DNA of 64,000 nucleotides from Streptomyces sp. ML-6 (GCF_030116705.1 NZ_JAOTIK010000001.1:5546501-5610500); one strand, 5' to 3'. Shown: positions 9,150-17,749, counted from the first letter of the stretch. A program made the numbers and translations. The notes: generated by a model from the letters alone, not told the origin.

Positions 9150-9509
9150 GTGGTTGCCCCCGTGAATGGTATATCGAGGGAGCTCCCCTCGAATTCACAT
9201 ACAGCCATGGGAGTTGAAGAGTTGTACAGCGCCTTCGGTACTGTTGCGAAAGCAACCGCTGCTGCCTTTGTCGTCGCCGGAGTTCTGACGGTCGGGTCCC
9301 ACCACGCCACCGAAGTGCCCCGCGAGGCCATGCCGGTCCTGACCGCCACCTCTGAGCGGGAGGCCGTCGCGCAGCCGACGGCCGCGCGTACGGCCGCCGT
9401 CATACCCGTGCGCACCGGGCAGGACCAGTGGATGTGGATGATCCCGGTGGGTGCCGGGAGTGCACCGGCGGCGCCGGAAGACGTCGTGGACAGCCTGATC
9501 GAGGTCTGA
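9150..9509 (+). CDS. Small predicted membrane or exported peptide next to a SARP regulator
   Basis: Up to 119 residues with one hydrophobic segment (AKATAAAFVVAGVLTV) followed by an Ala/Thr/Pro-rich, presumably extracytoplasmic, tail containing DQWMWMIPVGAG. Possible starts are GTG 9150 (weak AGGGG upstream, TAGGTT -10 candidate at 9124-9129), GTG 9162 and ATG 9207 (begins MGVEELYSAFG). Third-position GC is low before about 9240, so the later start may be the true one. It converges on the SARP gene with only 34 bases between the stops. The function is unknown. Confidence 0.5.
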   Translation: MVAPVNGISRELPSNSHTAMGVEELYSAFGTVAKATAAAFVVAGVLTVGSHHATEVPREAMPVLTATSEREAVAQPTAARTAAVIPVRTGQDQWMWMIPVGAGSAPAAPEDVVDSLIEV

Positions 9510-9543
9510 TCGACTCATTGCCGGCCGGCTCCGGGGCATCCGT

Positions 9544-12500
9544 TCAGGAGTCGGCCACCCGAGGATGATCCCGCAGCAGGTTTCGCAGCTCATCCGCCTC
9601 CTCCCGCATGGCGAGCCTGGAGTACAGGGCCGCGCCCAGCCTCGTGCGGCGCTTTGCCAGCCCCAGGTTGCCCGTGCGCAGAGCCGTGCGGGCCAGTCCC
9701 GCGACCGCCCGTGCGCAACCGAGCAGGGAAGCCGCCGCGCGGGCGACCGCCAGTGCCTCTTCGTACCCCCGGGCCGCCGCGGCGAACTGCCCCGAGGCGT
9801 ACTGGACATCGGCCGCACCGAGCAGGGCGCGCTGACACTCGTACGGGCTGTCGATCCTGCGGGCCACCTCCACCGCCGTGAGCAGATGGGCCAGCCCTTC
9901 GTCCCGCCGCCCCAGCTCCGCATGCGTCTTTCCCAGTTGGATGAGGACGTTGATCTCGCCCAGCGCGTCGCCGTGGGCGCGATGGCTCTCCAAGGAGCGT
10001 TGGAAGCACGCCAGGGCCTGGGCGGTCTGCCCGGTCGCCTGGTACACGGCCCCCATGTTGGTGTCGAGTATGTCCAGCTCCTGGCGTCCGCCGTGAAGCC
10101 GGGCCAGCTCCAGGGAGCGTTCGTAGAATTCGAGGGCTTCCGGATACCGTCCTTGGGACGCGCACACGTCGCCCGAGTTGTTCAGCGCGTGGATCTGCCC
10201 GAGAAAGTTCCCGGTTTCCTGATGGATGCCGAGCATCACCCGGACCTTGTCCAGGGCCTCGCCGTACCGCCCCGCCTGGAAGAGCGCGGCCCCCTGGACG
10301 TTCAGCACGTCCGCTTCCCTCTCGCGCATGCCGATGCGCCGGCACTCCGTCAGCGCGTCGTCGAGGACCTTTAGTGCCGCCTTTCCGCGCCCCGCCGCCA
10401 GATGCGCCCGGCCCGCCTGGAGGAGGGCGTCCGCACAACCGTCCGGCCGGTCCAGCCGCCGGAACAGGACCAGTGCCTCGTTCGCACAGCTGAGGGCCTC
10501 GTCGTGGCCGGTCTGAGCCAGTGCCTCGGCCGCCTCCACCAGGGTCTGGGCCAGTGCGTACCGGTCGCCGCGGGCACGCAGGGCCGGTACGGCCGCTCCG
10601 TACAGCTTGTTGGTGACGGCCCAGGTACCCCACTGCTTGAGTTCGGGGGCGATCACATGGGGGAAGAACGCCGCGTACCTGGAAGCCTCGCCGGCCGCCG
10701 CGACCGCGACCGCGAGGAGGTTGGCCCGTTCCAGGACGAGCCACTCGGCGGCGTCGTCGGCGCAGGCGAAGTCCTGTGCGTACGCGGAGACGTGTTCGGT
10801 TGCCGACGGCAGCCGTCGGCGCAGGGGACGGGTGTGCCGGTCCGCGTGGTGCGCGGTGGTGAGGTAATGGGCGAAAAGCCGGTCCAGTGCTTCCGTCCGC
10901 GCCTCGGGCGGCTCCGTACGGGTGAGCTCCCGCAGGGCGAAGGCCCTGGTCAGCTCGTGCAGGCGGTACCGGCCGGGAGAGGGCTCCTCCAGCAGGTGGA
11001 AGTCCTGGAGCTCGTCCACGCTGCGCCGGACGAGGGCACCGTCCGGCGCCGTCCCGGCCAGTGCGGTGGCGGCGGCGACGGTGATGTCGGGACCCGGGTG
11101 CAGTGCCAGCCGGGCCAGCAACGACCGGGTGGGAGGGGCGAGTTCGGTGTAGGAGAAGCGCATCACCGAGACGAGCTCACCGTCGTCGAACTCGTCGAGC
11201 GGGTCCGCGGCGGCGGCCAGCCGGTCCAGCAGATGGCCCAGATCCCAGGACTTCCGGTGCCGGAAGCGGCTCGCCAGCAGCTGGATCATCAGTGGATGGC
11301 AGCCACAGGCATCCGTCACGGCCGTGAGGGCCCCGGGGTCGGCGGGGACCCGGTCCGCTCCCGCGATGCGGGTGAACAGGGCAGCGGCCTCCGGACCCGG
11401 CAGCACCTCCATCCGCAGGGCGGTGGCCCCGTCCAGTCCGGCGAGCCGCTTCCGGCTGGTCACGATCGCCCTGCAGGCGGCGGATCCGGGCAGGAGCGGA
11501 CGCACCTGGGAAGAGCTTCTGGCGTTGTCGAGCACCACGAGCACCCGATGGCGTGACGTCCACTCCCGCCACCGGGCAGCCCACACATCGACAGGATCCG
11601 GCGGTTCGCCGTCGACGGGATCCGGCAGCCCGCTGTCGACCCCGGCCGCGTGGAGCAACACCGCGAGCGCCTCGGCGGGCTCGTACGGCGGCCGTCCGCT
11701 GTACCCGTGCAGATCGACGTAGAGCAGACCCCCGGGGTACGCGGCGCGGAGCCGGTGCGCGGCATGGACGGCGAGCGCCGTCTTGCCGATGCCGGGCATC
11801 CCGTGGATCACGGTCAGTGGCATGGCGTACCGGGTGGCGTCGTGCGGGCGGGGACCGGCGGCTGCTCTGCCGGCATCGGCTCTCGTGCCGGCATCGGCGG
11901 CGAGGTGCTCCGCATCGCCGAGCAACAGGCGGAGTTCTTCCGTGCGCCCGGTGAAGTCCCGGCTGTCGCGCGGAAGGTTGGAACGTGGCTCCCGGGCCGC
12001 CGACAGTTCGACGACGGTCGCCGTCCTGGTGAGCGTACGGTCCTGCTTCAGGATGCTCTGATGGAGTTCTTGCAGGTCGGGGCCTGGTTCGATACCCAGC
12101 CCGTCCCGCAGCCGCTGCCGTGTGTTCCGGTAGACCTGGAGCGCCTCGTCGGGTCGGCCGGACCGGTAGAGGGCCAGCATCAACGAGGCGATCACCTGCT
12201 GGGCCAGCGGGCTCTCCGCGGCCAGTTCATGCAGCTCCCCGATGAGATCGGCGTGCCGCCCCAGCTCCAGCTCCAACCGGATGCGCTCCCCCCGTACGCT
12301 GCGGTGGTCCTCCACCAGGCGGCCCCGTACCGAATCCGCCCAGTCGCTCGTGGACTCCGGCAGGGGGTCGCCGCGCCATCTGTCCTCCGCCGCGCGCAGC
12401 AGACCGACGGCCAGCTCCTGCCTGCCCTGCCCGGCCGCCGCGCGGGCCTCCTTCCGCAACCGCCGGAAGTGGCTCAGGTCGACCTCGACGCGGGGATCGA

Positions 12501-12783
12501 GCCAGAGCTGGTACCGGCGCGGCGACGGGCGATCCACCTGGACGAGGTCACCGACCGCCTTGCGCAGCAGGCCCCGCAGGCGCGACACGTAGCTCTGCAT
12601 CGTGTCCACGGCCGTGACGGGCGGGCCGTCGCCCCAGACCCGGTCGATCAGCGCCTCCATGGAGACCGGTTCACCGCGTGCGTGCAGCAGCACCGCCAGT
12701 ACGCAGCGCGTTTTCACCGAACCGAGCGGGCACTGCCGGCCCTGATGCCATAGTTCAAGAGGTCCCAGAGCAAGAAGTTCCAC
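9544..12783 (-). CDS. AfsR-type SARP transcriptional regulator with NB-ARC and TPR domains
   Basis: 1079-residue regulator. Residues 1-95 form an OmpR-like winged-helix DNA-binding domain (begins VELLALGPLELW), and 95-250 the bacterial transcriptional activation domain. An NB-ARC ATPase follows, with P-loop GMPGIGKTALA (Lys334) and Walker B VLVVLDNARSS. The last 450 residues are TPR repeats such as AGRYGEALDKVRVMLGIHQE. Proteins of this design (AfsR family) activate secondary metabolism or related genes by binding direct repeats next to the -35 region. I chose GTG 12783 because the conserved SARP N-terminus begins there; a further 66 codons upstream are open but unlike the family. Divergent from the TagF-like gene across 327 bp. 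Confidence 0.9.
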   Translation of the reverse strand: MELLALGPLELWHQGRQCPLGSVKTRCVLAVLLHARGEPVSMEALIDRVWGDGPPVTAVDTMQSYVSRLRGLLRKAVGDLVQVDRPSPRRYQLWLDPRVEVDLSHFRRLRKEARAAAGQGRQELAVGLLRAAEDRWRGDPLPESTSDWADSVRGRLVEDHRSVRGERIRLELELGRHADLIGELHELAAESPLAQQVIASLMLALYRSGRPDEALQVYRNTRQRLRDGLGIEPGPDLQELHQSILKQDRTLTRTATVVELSAAREPRSNLPRDSRDFTGRTEELRLLLGDAEHLAADAGTRADAGRAAAGPRPHDATRYAMPLTVIHGMPGIGKTALAVHAAHRLRAAYPGGLLYVDLHGYSGRPPYEPAEALAVLLHAAGVDSGLPDPVDGEPPDPVDVWAARWREWTSRHRVLVVLDNARSSSQVRPLLPGSAACRAIVTSRKRLAGLDGATALRMEVLPGPEAAALFTRIAGADRVPADPGALTAVTDACGCHPLMIQLLASRFRHRKSWDLGHLLDRLAAAADPLDEFDDGELVSVMRFSYTELAPPTRSLLARLALHPGPDITVAAATALAGTAPDGALVRRSVDELQDFHLLEEPSPGRYRLHELTRAFALRELTRTEPPEARTEALDRLFAHYLTTAHHADRHTRPLRRRLPSATEHVSAYAQDFACADDAAEWLVLERANLLAVAVAAAGEASRYAAFFPHVIAPELKQWGTWAVTNKLYGAAVPALRARGDRYALAQTLVEAAEALAQTGHDEALSCANEALVLFRRLDRPDGCADALLQAGRAHLAAGRGKAALKVLDDALTECRRIGMREREADVLNVQGAALFQAGRYGEALDKVRVMLGIHQETGNFLGQIHALNNSGDVCASQGRYPEALEFYERSLELARLHGGRQELDILDTNMGAVYQATGQTAQALACFQRSLESHRAHGDALGEINVLIQLGKTHAELGRRDEGLAHLLTAVEVARRIDSPYECQRALLGAADVQYASGQFAAAARGYEEALAVARAAASLLGCARAVAGLARTALRTGNLGLAKRRTRLGAALYSRLAMREEADELRNLLRDHPRVADS

Positions 12784-13110
12784 ATCGCCCCCGCTGGGTG
12801 TGCTACTTCCTGCTGCCGTCGGCAGCGCCCGCACACATGTGCAGGACCTCTCACTGTTACTCGCCCCGCTCGGGGAGCGGACAGGGGCGCATGGGGGCGT
12901 GCTGGGCGCACCTCCGAACCGGTCCGACGACCGGAATCGGCAACCGGAACCGGGGCCCCGGCAGCCCGGATCGGGCCGCACCCGGAGTGCAGGATTCCTT
13001 CAAGCAACCCGTCAACTCCGCAGGGCACCCCTGTACCGAACGCCGCGAACGGCGCGGCGGTCCCGGCCGGAACCGCCGGTCCGGGGGAGAGGAATCGGGG
13101 GATCGATTCG
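12784..13110. other. Divergent promoter region between SARP and TagF-like genes
   Basis: No gene. Around 12925-12955 there is a 13-bp spaced repeat of ACCGGAA type (ACCGGAATCGGCA then ACCGGAACCGGGG). It could be a direct-repeat binding site but is too GC-simple to be sure. Confidence 0.5.
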
Positions 13111-14364
13111 ATGAGTCCGACAATGGCCGAAACCCATCGGCCGCCCGTGCCGATACGCCTGGACGTGGAACGCTGGATCACCCGGAAGATCCGCAGAACG
13201 GTCCTGGCCGTGGTGCACACGGTGACCTCCGGACAACGGCTGCTGGAGGCGATCCGGCTACTGGAGGGCGACGCCCGGGTGCAGGTGTTCTTCACCGCGG
13301 CGCCCGATGTGTTCAGCCACGGCGTGCACTCCTTCCTGGAGGAGCTCAACGGGCTGGTCCTGCCCTGGCCGCAAGCGTGTCAGATGCCCTTCGACCTGGC
13401 GCTGGCCGCGGCCCACGGAGGTCTCGACGACCTGCACGCCCCGGTGATCGTGCTGCCGCACGGCGCCGGACACAACAAGAAGGTCCCCGGCGGGCAACGC
13501 GGACGGCCGGTCGCGGAGCGGGGAGTGTACGGCCTCAACCGGGAGTGGCTCGTCCGCGACGGCAGGCTGGTGCCCGAGTCGATCGTGCTGGCGCACCATG
13601 AGGACCTGCACCGCCTGGGCCGTGACTGCCCCGAGGCGCTGCCCGCGGCCGAAGTGATCGGCGACCCCTGCTACGACCGCATCGCGGCGAGCCTGCCCCT
13701 GCGTGCCCTCTACCGCGAGGCACTGCGCACCGGGGCCCGGCAGCGGCTGGTGCTCGTCTGTTCCACCTGGGGGACGCGCTCCCTGTTCGGACGGGCCCCG
13801 GAACTCCTGGAACGGCTGGTCACCGAACTGCCGCAGGAGGACTACCGGGTGGCGGTGCTGCTTCACCCGAACATCTGGAACGCCCATGGGGAGTGGCAGA
13901 TCCGCAGCTGGCTCGCGAGCCCCGGCCGGGTGGGCCTGACGGTGATCAGCCAGTACGCCGACTGGGTCGGGGCCCTGGTTGCCGCGGACTACGTCGTCGG
14001 CGACCACGGCTCCGTCTCGCTCTACGGTGCGACGACCGGCGTGCCCGTACTGATGGCGGGCGCCCCGGAGGCCGATGTGGACCCCGGCTCACCGGTGGCC
14101 GAACTGGCCGCCATCGCACCCAGGCTGGACGCGGACCGTCCGATCGGCCGGCAGCTGAGCCGGGCGACAGCGCTGTACCGCAAGCAGCGGTACGAGCAGG
14201 TGGCCGCCCGGATCACCTCCGAGCCCGGCAGGTTCGCCTGCCGGATGCGCGCGCTGATCTACCGGAAGCTCAGACTGCGTGCGCCGGCCGTCCGGCCCGC
14301 GGCGGAGCATGCGCCGTTGCCGTTCACTCTGCGGTACGACGAGCCGGGCAGGAGCATCCGATGA
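13111..14364 (+). CDS. TagF/TagB-like CDP-glycerol glycerophosphotransferase-type protein
   Basis: 417 residues without membrane segments. The motifs appear in the order seen in the C-terminal GT-B domain of teichoic acid glycerophosphotransferases: LPHGAGHNKK (HG..K), VIGDPCYDRI (G.P..D), VCSTWGTRS, LLHPN and, near the end, VVGDHGSVSLYGATTGVPVL. By family knowledge these bind a nucleotide-linked donor. The protein is shorter and divergent, so substrate and activity are uncertain. ATG 13111 has GGGGGA about nine bases upstream. It overlaps the next gene as ATGA and is divergent from a SARP regulator, which may control it. Confidence 0.7.
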   Translation: MSPTMAETHRPPVPIRLDVERWITRKIRRTVLAVVHTVTSGQRLLEAIRLLEGDARVQVFFTAAPDVFSHGVHSFLEELNGLVLPWPQACQMPFDLALAAAHGGLDDLHAPVIVLPHGAGHNKKVPGGQRGRPVAERGVYGLNREWLVRDGRLVPESIVLAHHEDLHRLGRDCPEALPAAEVIGDPCYDRIAASLPLRALYREALRTGARQRLVLVCSTWGTRSLFGRAPELLERLVTELPQEDYRVAVLLHPNIWNAHGEWQIRSWLASPGRVGLTVISQYADWVGALVAADYVVGDHGSVSLYGATTGVPVLMAGAPEADVDPGSPVAELAAIAPRLDADRPIGRQLSRATALYRKQRYEQVAARITSEPGRFACRMRALIYRKLRLRAPAVRPAAEHAPLPFTLRYDEPGRSIR

Positions 14365-14933
14365 CACCGGTCACCATGGTGCTGTCCGAGGACCCCGGGG
14401 CCCCGGGACCGTTCCGCCACACCGGTGTCGCACTGCTGCTCCCGGGCTCCGGTGTCCCGCTGGTGGACGAGCACCTCCGGGTCCGGCTGCCCGCGCCACC
14501 TCCGCTGCCCGGACTCGCCGATGTGCTCGTGGCCCGGGGGGACGGACCGGGAGGCGTCGCGGCCCTGGCGGCGCGGTACCCGGCGGCACTGGTCGTGGCG
14601 GTGCACCGGGGGGCTCGCTGCTGGCTGCGGCTCGGCCGCCACGGGCGGGTGCTGCTGGAGGCCCGCGGCCCCGGACCGTCCTGGGCGGTTCGGGCCTCGC
14701 TCGCCCACGCCTGGCTGGTGGCCGGGCTGCCCACGGCGGAGTTCGGCACGGCGCCGGTACGTGTGATCAGAACCGTCCGCGTTCAGCCCGCGGGGTCGGC
14801 GGCCGGACCGTCGCTGCCCCCGCCGTCCGGCCCCGGTTCCGGGTCCAGTGCCCTGAGCCGGTCACCCGCCTCCCGCGCCTCGTCCGAGTCCGATTGGCCG
14901 GCCTCGGAGTACAGGACCAGCGCCTTCCGGTAA
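14361..14933 (+). CDS. Hypothetical protein coupled to the TagF-like gene
   Basis: 190 residues, unrecognised. ATG 14361 overlaps the upstream stop as ATGA. The first 135 residues look like a compact domain rich in Ala, Gly, Leu and Val (ALAARYPAALVVAVHRGARC). The last 50 residues are Pro/Ser/Gly-rich and are read antisense through the 3' end of the convergent STAND gene, with 151 bp of overlap. That tail may be a run-on after loss of an earlier stop. The context suggests a partner of the TagF-like enzyme. Confidence 0.6.
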   Translation: MTPVTMVLSEDPGAPGPFRHTGVALLLPGSGVPLVDEHLRVRLPAPPPLPGLADVLVARGDGPGGVAALAARYPAALVVAVHRGARCWLRLGRHGRVLLEARGPGPSWAVRASLAHAWLVAGLPTAEFGTAPVRVIRTVRVQPAGSAAGPSLPPPSGPGSGSSALSRSPASRASSESDWPASEYRTSAFR

Positions 14934-16975
14934 CGCTCACCGGCAAGTTCCGGCTGTCCGCGCCGCTCGGAGACCTGTGCCAGGCTTCCCAGCGCGCGGG
15001 CGGCCTCGTGATCGGCCGCCATGGACCGCAGCGTCTCCAGGGCGGCCAGCAGAACTTCCTCGGCCCGGTCGAGCCGCCCGAGGCCGAGGTGCGCCCGCCC
15101 GGTCAACGCGAGGGCGCGTGCGGTGTTGTAGGTGTCTCCCGCCTCCCGCAACGCGGTGTGGGCGGCATCGGCATCGGGCACGGCGGCTTCGTACCGCCCC
15201 CGCGACACGGCGACATCGGCGAGGTTGAACCGGGCCAGCCCGGCGGCCCGGTGGTCCCCGCAGTCCAGGAGTTCGGCGGCCGCCCGGCCGAAGAACCCGG
15301 CGGCCAGGTCCGGCTCGCCGAGCCGTTGATGGGCCAGGCCGCGGTAGTTGAGTGTGCGCGCGTGTCCCAGGGCGTCGCCCGAACGCCGGAAGAGCTCGGC
15401 GGCCTGCTCGAACATCTCCAGCGCCGGTCCAGGACGTCCCATGTCGAGTTCGCCCAGGCCGCCGGAGGTGAGCATCCGGCACACCGCCGCCTCGTCGTCC
15501 GTCTCCTGCGCCCCGAGCAGCCCTTCCCGGTGGGCCTCGCGCCATTCCGCGTAGAACTTGCGCCGCAGGAACAACGGCCACATCGCGTCGGCGAGCTGCC
15601 AGGCGAGCTCCGGGACCCCGGCGGAACGGGCCTGCCGGAGCACCGCCATGAGATTGGGCAGCTCCAGCTCCAGCCAGTCCAGAGCGGCGTCCGGACCGTC
15701 CCCGAAGTCCGCGACGACGGACGGGCCGGGACCGTAGGAGCGGGCCATGGTGCGGTGCTGCGGGTCGATGATCCCCTCCGCCCGGGTGGCACTGGCCAGG
15801 TAGTACCACCCGATGCGGCGCAGTGCCGCGTCCCGCTCCTCGGGGGAATCGTCCCGGTTCGCCTGCGTGATGGCGTGCAGTCGTACGAGGTCGTGGAAGC
15901 GGTACCGTTCGTTGCCCGCCGCCTGACCCGCGTCGATCAGCAGATTCGCGTCGTACAGCACGTCGAGCGGTTCGGAGGCGTCCTCGCCCAGGACCGCGTC
16001 GCCCACCGGCCCGCCGAACTCCCGCCCGGGGTGCAGCCCCAACAGCCGGTAGAGGCGGGCGGCGCTGTCCGGCAGCCCCCGGTACGAGAGATCCAGTGCC
16101 GCCTGGACGTCGTGGTCGCCCTCGATGGCGAGCGCCTCCAGCCGGTCGTGTTCCGCGGCCAGTGCCCGGACCATGGTGGTGATGCCGTGCCGGGGACGTG
16201 CCGCCAGCCGGGCACCGGCGATGCGCACCGCGAGCGGCAGTCCCGCGCACAGCTCGACCAGGGCGCGCGCCTCCTCGGGCTGCGCGGCCACCCGTCCGTC
16301 GGCGAGCGTGGAGTCCAGCAACTCGACCGCCGCCTCAGGGGCGAGGGGCTCCAGGTGGATCACCTGCCCGCCGTCCACGGTCAGCCCCGGTAACCGCCGA
16401 CGACTGGTCACCACCGTCACGCACTGCCCCGCGGGCAGCAGGGGTCGCACCTGGGCCGCGGTCGCCGCGTCGTCGAGCATGACCACCAGCCGTCGGTTGG
16501 CGGTCAACGACCGGTACAACGCCAGCTGTTCGGCGAATCCGCCGGGCACCTGCGGATCCGGCACGCCGAGCGCCCGCAGGAACCGCCCCACCACCTCGGC
16601 CGGATCGACCGGTCCACCCGGCGCCTGGGCCCGCAGGTCCGCGTACAGCTGGCCACCGGGAAAGTGCGGACGCAGGCTGTGCAGCCAGGACAGCGCGACC
16701 GCGGTCTTGCCCACCCCTCCCAGCCCGCTCACCACGGCGAGGGCGGGCCGACCCTCCAGCCTCGCCCTGGTCCGATGCCTCTCCAGCGTGCCCACCTCGG
16801 CCGCCCGGTCGACGATCCGGATCGAGGGCGGCAGCTGCCAGGGCGATGTGCCCGGCTCGTCGGCCGGTTCCACGACCGACCGGATGTGAATGCCCCCGTG
16901 CACGGTGCCCGCCTGGATCGCGGGACCCTCCACCGTGCCGCTCAGGTCGTTGTCACTGCGTTCGTGCCCCCGCAT
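14783..16975 (-). CDS. STAND-class NB-ARC/TPR protein with N-terminal RHIM-like motif
   Basis: 730 residues. The N-terminus (residues 8-30) contains GPAIQAGTVHGG. Its core I-Q-A-G resembles the RHIM-type amyloid signalling motif known from bacterial BASS sequences and animal RHIM proteins. An NB-ARC ATPase follows: P-loop GLGGVGKTAVA with Lys90, Walker B RLVVMLDDAA, and a GLPLAVRIAGARL motif. The C-terminal half is TPR repeats (ALEMFEQAAELFRRSGD and similar), probably the ligand-sensing part. There is no DNA-binding domain, unlike the nearby SARP. ATG 16975 has AGGGGGA upstream. Such proteins switch on ligand binding and pass a signal to an effector, but no effector with a matching motif is seen nearby. 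Confidence 0.87.
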   Translation of the reverse strand: MRGHERSDNDLSGTVEGPAIQAGTVHGGIHIRSVVEPADEPGTSPWQLPPSIRIVDRAAEVGTLERHRTRARLEGRPALAVVSGLGGVGKTAVALSWLHSLRPHFPGGQLYADLRAQAPGGPVDPAEVVGRFLRALGVPDPQVPGGFAEQLALYRSLTANRRLVVMLDDAATAAQVRPLLPAGQCVTVVTSRRRLPGLTVDGGQVIHLEPLAPEAAVELLDSTLADGRVAAQPEEARALVELCAGLPLAVRIAGARLAARPRHGITTMVRALAAEHDRLEALAIEGDHDVQAALDLSYRGLPDSAARLYRLLGLHPGREFGGPVGDAVLGEDASEPLDVLYDANLLIDAGQAAGNERYRFHDLVRLHAITQANRDDSPEERDAALRRIGWYYLASATRAEGIIDPQHRTMARSYGPGPSVVADFGDGPDAALDWLELELPNLMAVLRQARSAGVPELAWQLADAMWPLFLRRKFYAEWREAHREGLLGAQETDDEAAVCRMLTSGGLGELDMGRPGPALEMFEQAAELFRRSGDALGHARTLNYRGLAHQRLGEPDLAAGFFGRAAAELLDCGDHRAAGLARFNLADVAVSRGRYEAAVPDADAAHTALREAGDTYNTARALALTGRAHLGLGRLDRAEEVLLAALETLRSMAADHEAARALGSLAQVSERRGQPELAGERYRKALVLYSEAGQSDSDEAREAGDRLRALDPEPGPDGGGSDGPAADPAG

Positions 16976-17002
16976 CGGTCCCCCTACGAACGGTCACCGG
17001 CA

Positions 17003-17019
17003 ATGTCCCTTGGGGACAT
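17003..17019. promoter_or_regulatory. Palindrome ATGTCCC-TTG-GGGACAT, candidate operator
   Basis: Perfect 7-bp arms separated by three bases, 28-44 bp upstream of the STAND start codon, within its likely promoter or leader. It may bind a dimeric regulator. Confidence 0.5.
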
Positions 17020-17383
17020 CCTTTCCGTATGGGCGTCCGGTACCCGGCCCACCGGATACCCGACTTCGCCTCATGTCCTGATACTGCCCAAGGGATGGAC
17101 GATTTGGTGCATGCCGATGGCATATGACTACCACGGGTGGCTCGGGCGGGGGCGTGAAAGGCAGCCATCACCCCGGTACGGGTGACCGCCGGGTGCTCGG
17201 AGCGGGCCGGTGAGGCCGTCGGCGTGCCCGCAGCCTGCCTCCGGGGTCGCCCGAACCGGCCCGGCGGCGCCGCAGGGCGGGAGACGTCAAAAATTCAGAA
17301 CCGGCCGCGGTGGGCGGGGCGCATGACCGAAGACCGGGGACCGGTCGCGCCGGGCCATACGGACCCGTCCGTGGAGGTCCACG

Positions 17384-17426
17384 AAAAAGGCCCTCCGATC
17401 GGGCTTGCTGCCTGATCAGAGGGCCT
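17384..17426 (-). terminator. Rho-independent terminator of tRNA-Arg
   Basis: On the minus strand, arms AGGCCCTC (17419-17426) and GAGGGCCT (17388-17395) enclose a further GATC-containing stem. The hairpin is followed by a run of T (A at 17384-17388 on the plus strand). Confidence 0.85.
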
Positions 17427-17446
17427 GTTCGGCACCTTTTGCAAGG

Positions 17447-17518
17447 TGCCCCCGGCAGGATTCGAACCTGCGCACACGGCTCCGGAGGCCGATGCTCTAT
17501 CCCCTGAGCTACGGGGGC
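17447..17518 (-). tRNA. tRNA-Arg (anticodon CCG)
   Basis: 72-nt cloverleaf on the minus strand: acceptor GCCCCCG pairs with CGGGGGC plus discriminator A. The T-arm is GCAGG-TTCGAAT-CCTGC and the anticodon loop CTCCGGA, giving CCG, which reads CGG arginine codons. CCA is not encoded. The bottom pair position of the anticodon stem (27-43) is a T-T mismatch. Confidence 0.96.
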
Positions 17519-17737
17519 GTATCGCTGTGTTGCTCGGCGACGGGGGAAACACTACCAGCTTCCGGAGGGTGTCCGTGAACAGGTATTTCCGGGCCGCCGG
17601 GAGCGGCGTCGAGGGGGCCGGGCGGAGGGTCGGGGAGGGGGCGTGCAGTGTGCGCCGGATGCATCCGGCCACCGCCTCGCGCCACCCGTCCGGGGGCGGA
17701 AGTGGGTAAAACCCGGACGCAGCCACGGGGGCGCCCC

Positions 17738-17743
17738 TACTCT
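17738..17743 (+). promoter_or_regulatory. -10 element TACTCT of a leaderless gene
   Basis: Hexamer TACTCT lies exactly six bases before GTG 17750; no Shine-Dalgarno sequence is present. Confidence 0.6.
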
Positions 17744-17749
17744 CGGAGT

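Larger units (their letters stand above)
16976..17446. other. Region between STAND gene and tRNA-Arg
   Basis: No gene I can support. It contains the STAND promoter region, a 7-3-7 palindrome (17003-17019), and a terminator hairpin for the tRNA (17384-17426). An open frame at 17182-17415 runs through that terminator and is not believed. Confidence 0.6.

Noticed and set aside
9544..12783. SARP as pathway regulator of an antibiotic cluster in this window
   Set aside because: No polyketide, peptide synthetase or other biosynthetic genes are present on either side.
17182..17415. Possible 77-aa protein before the tRNA
   Set aside because: It runs through the tRNA terminator hairpin, lacks a ribosome binding site and has no recognisable features.
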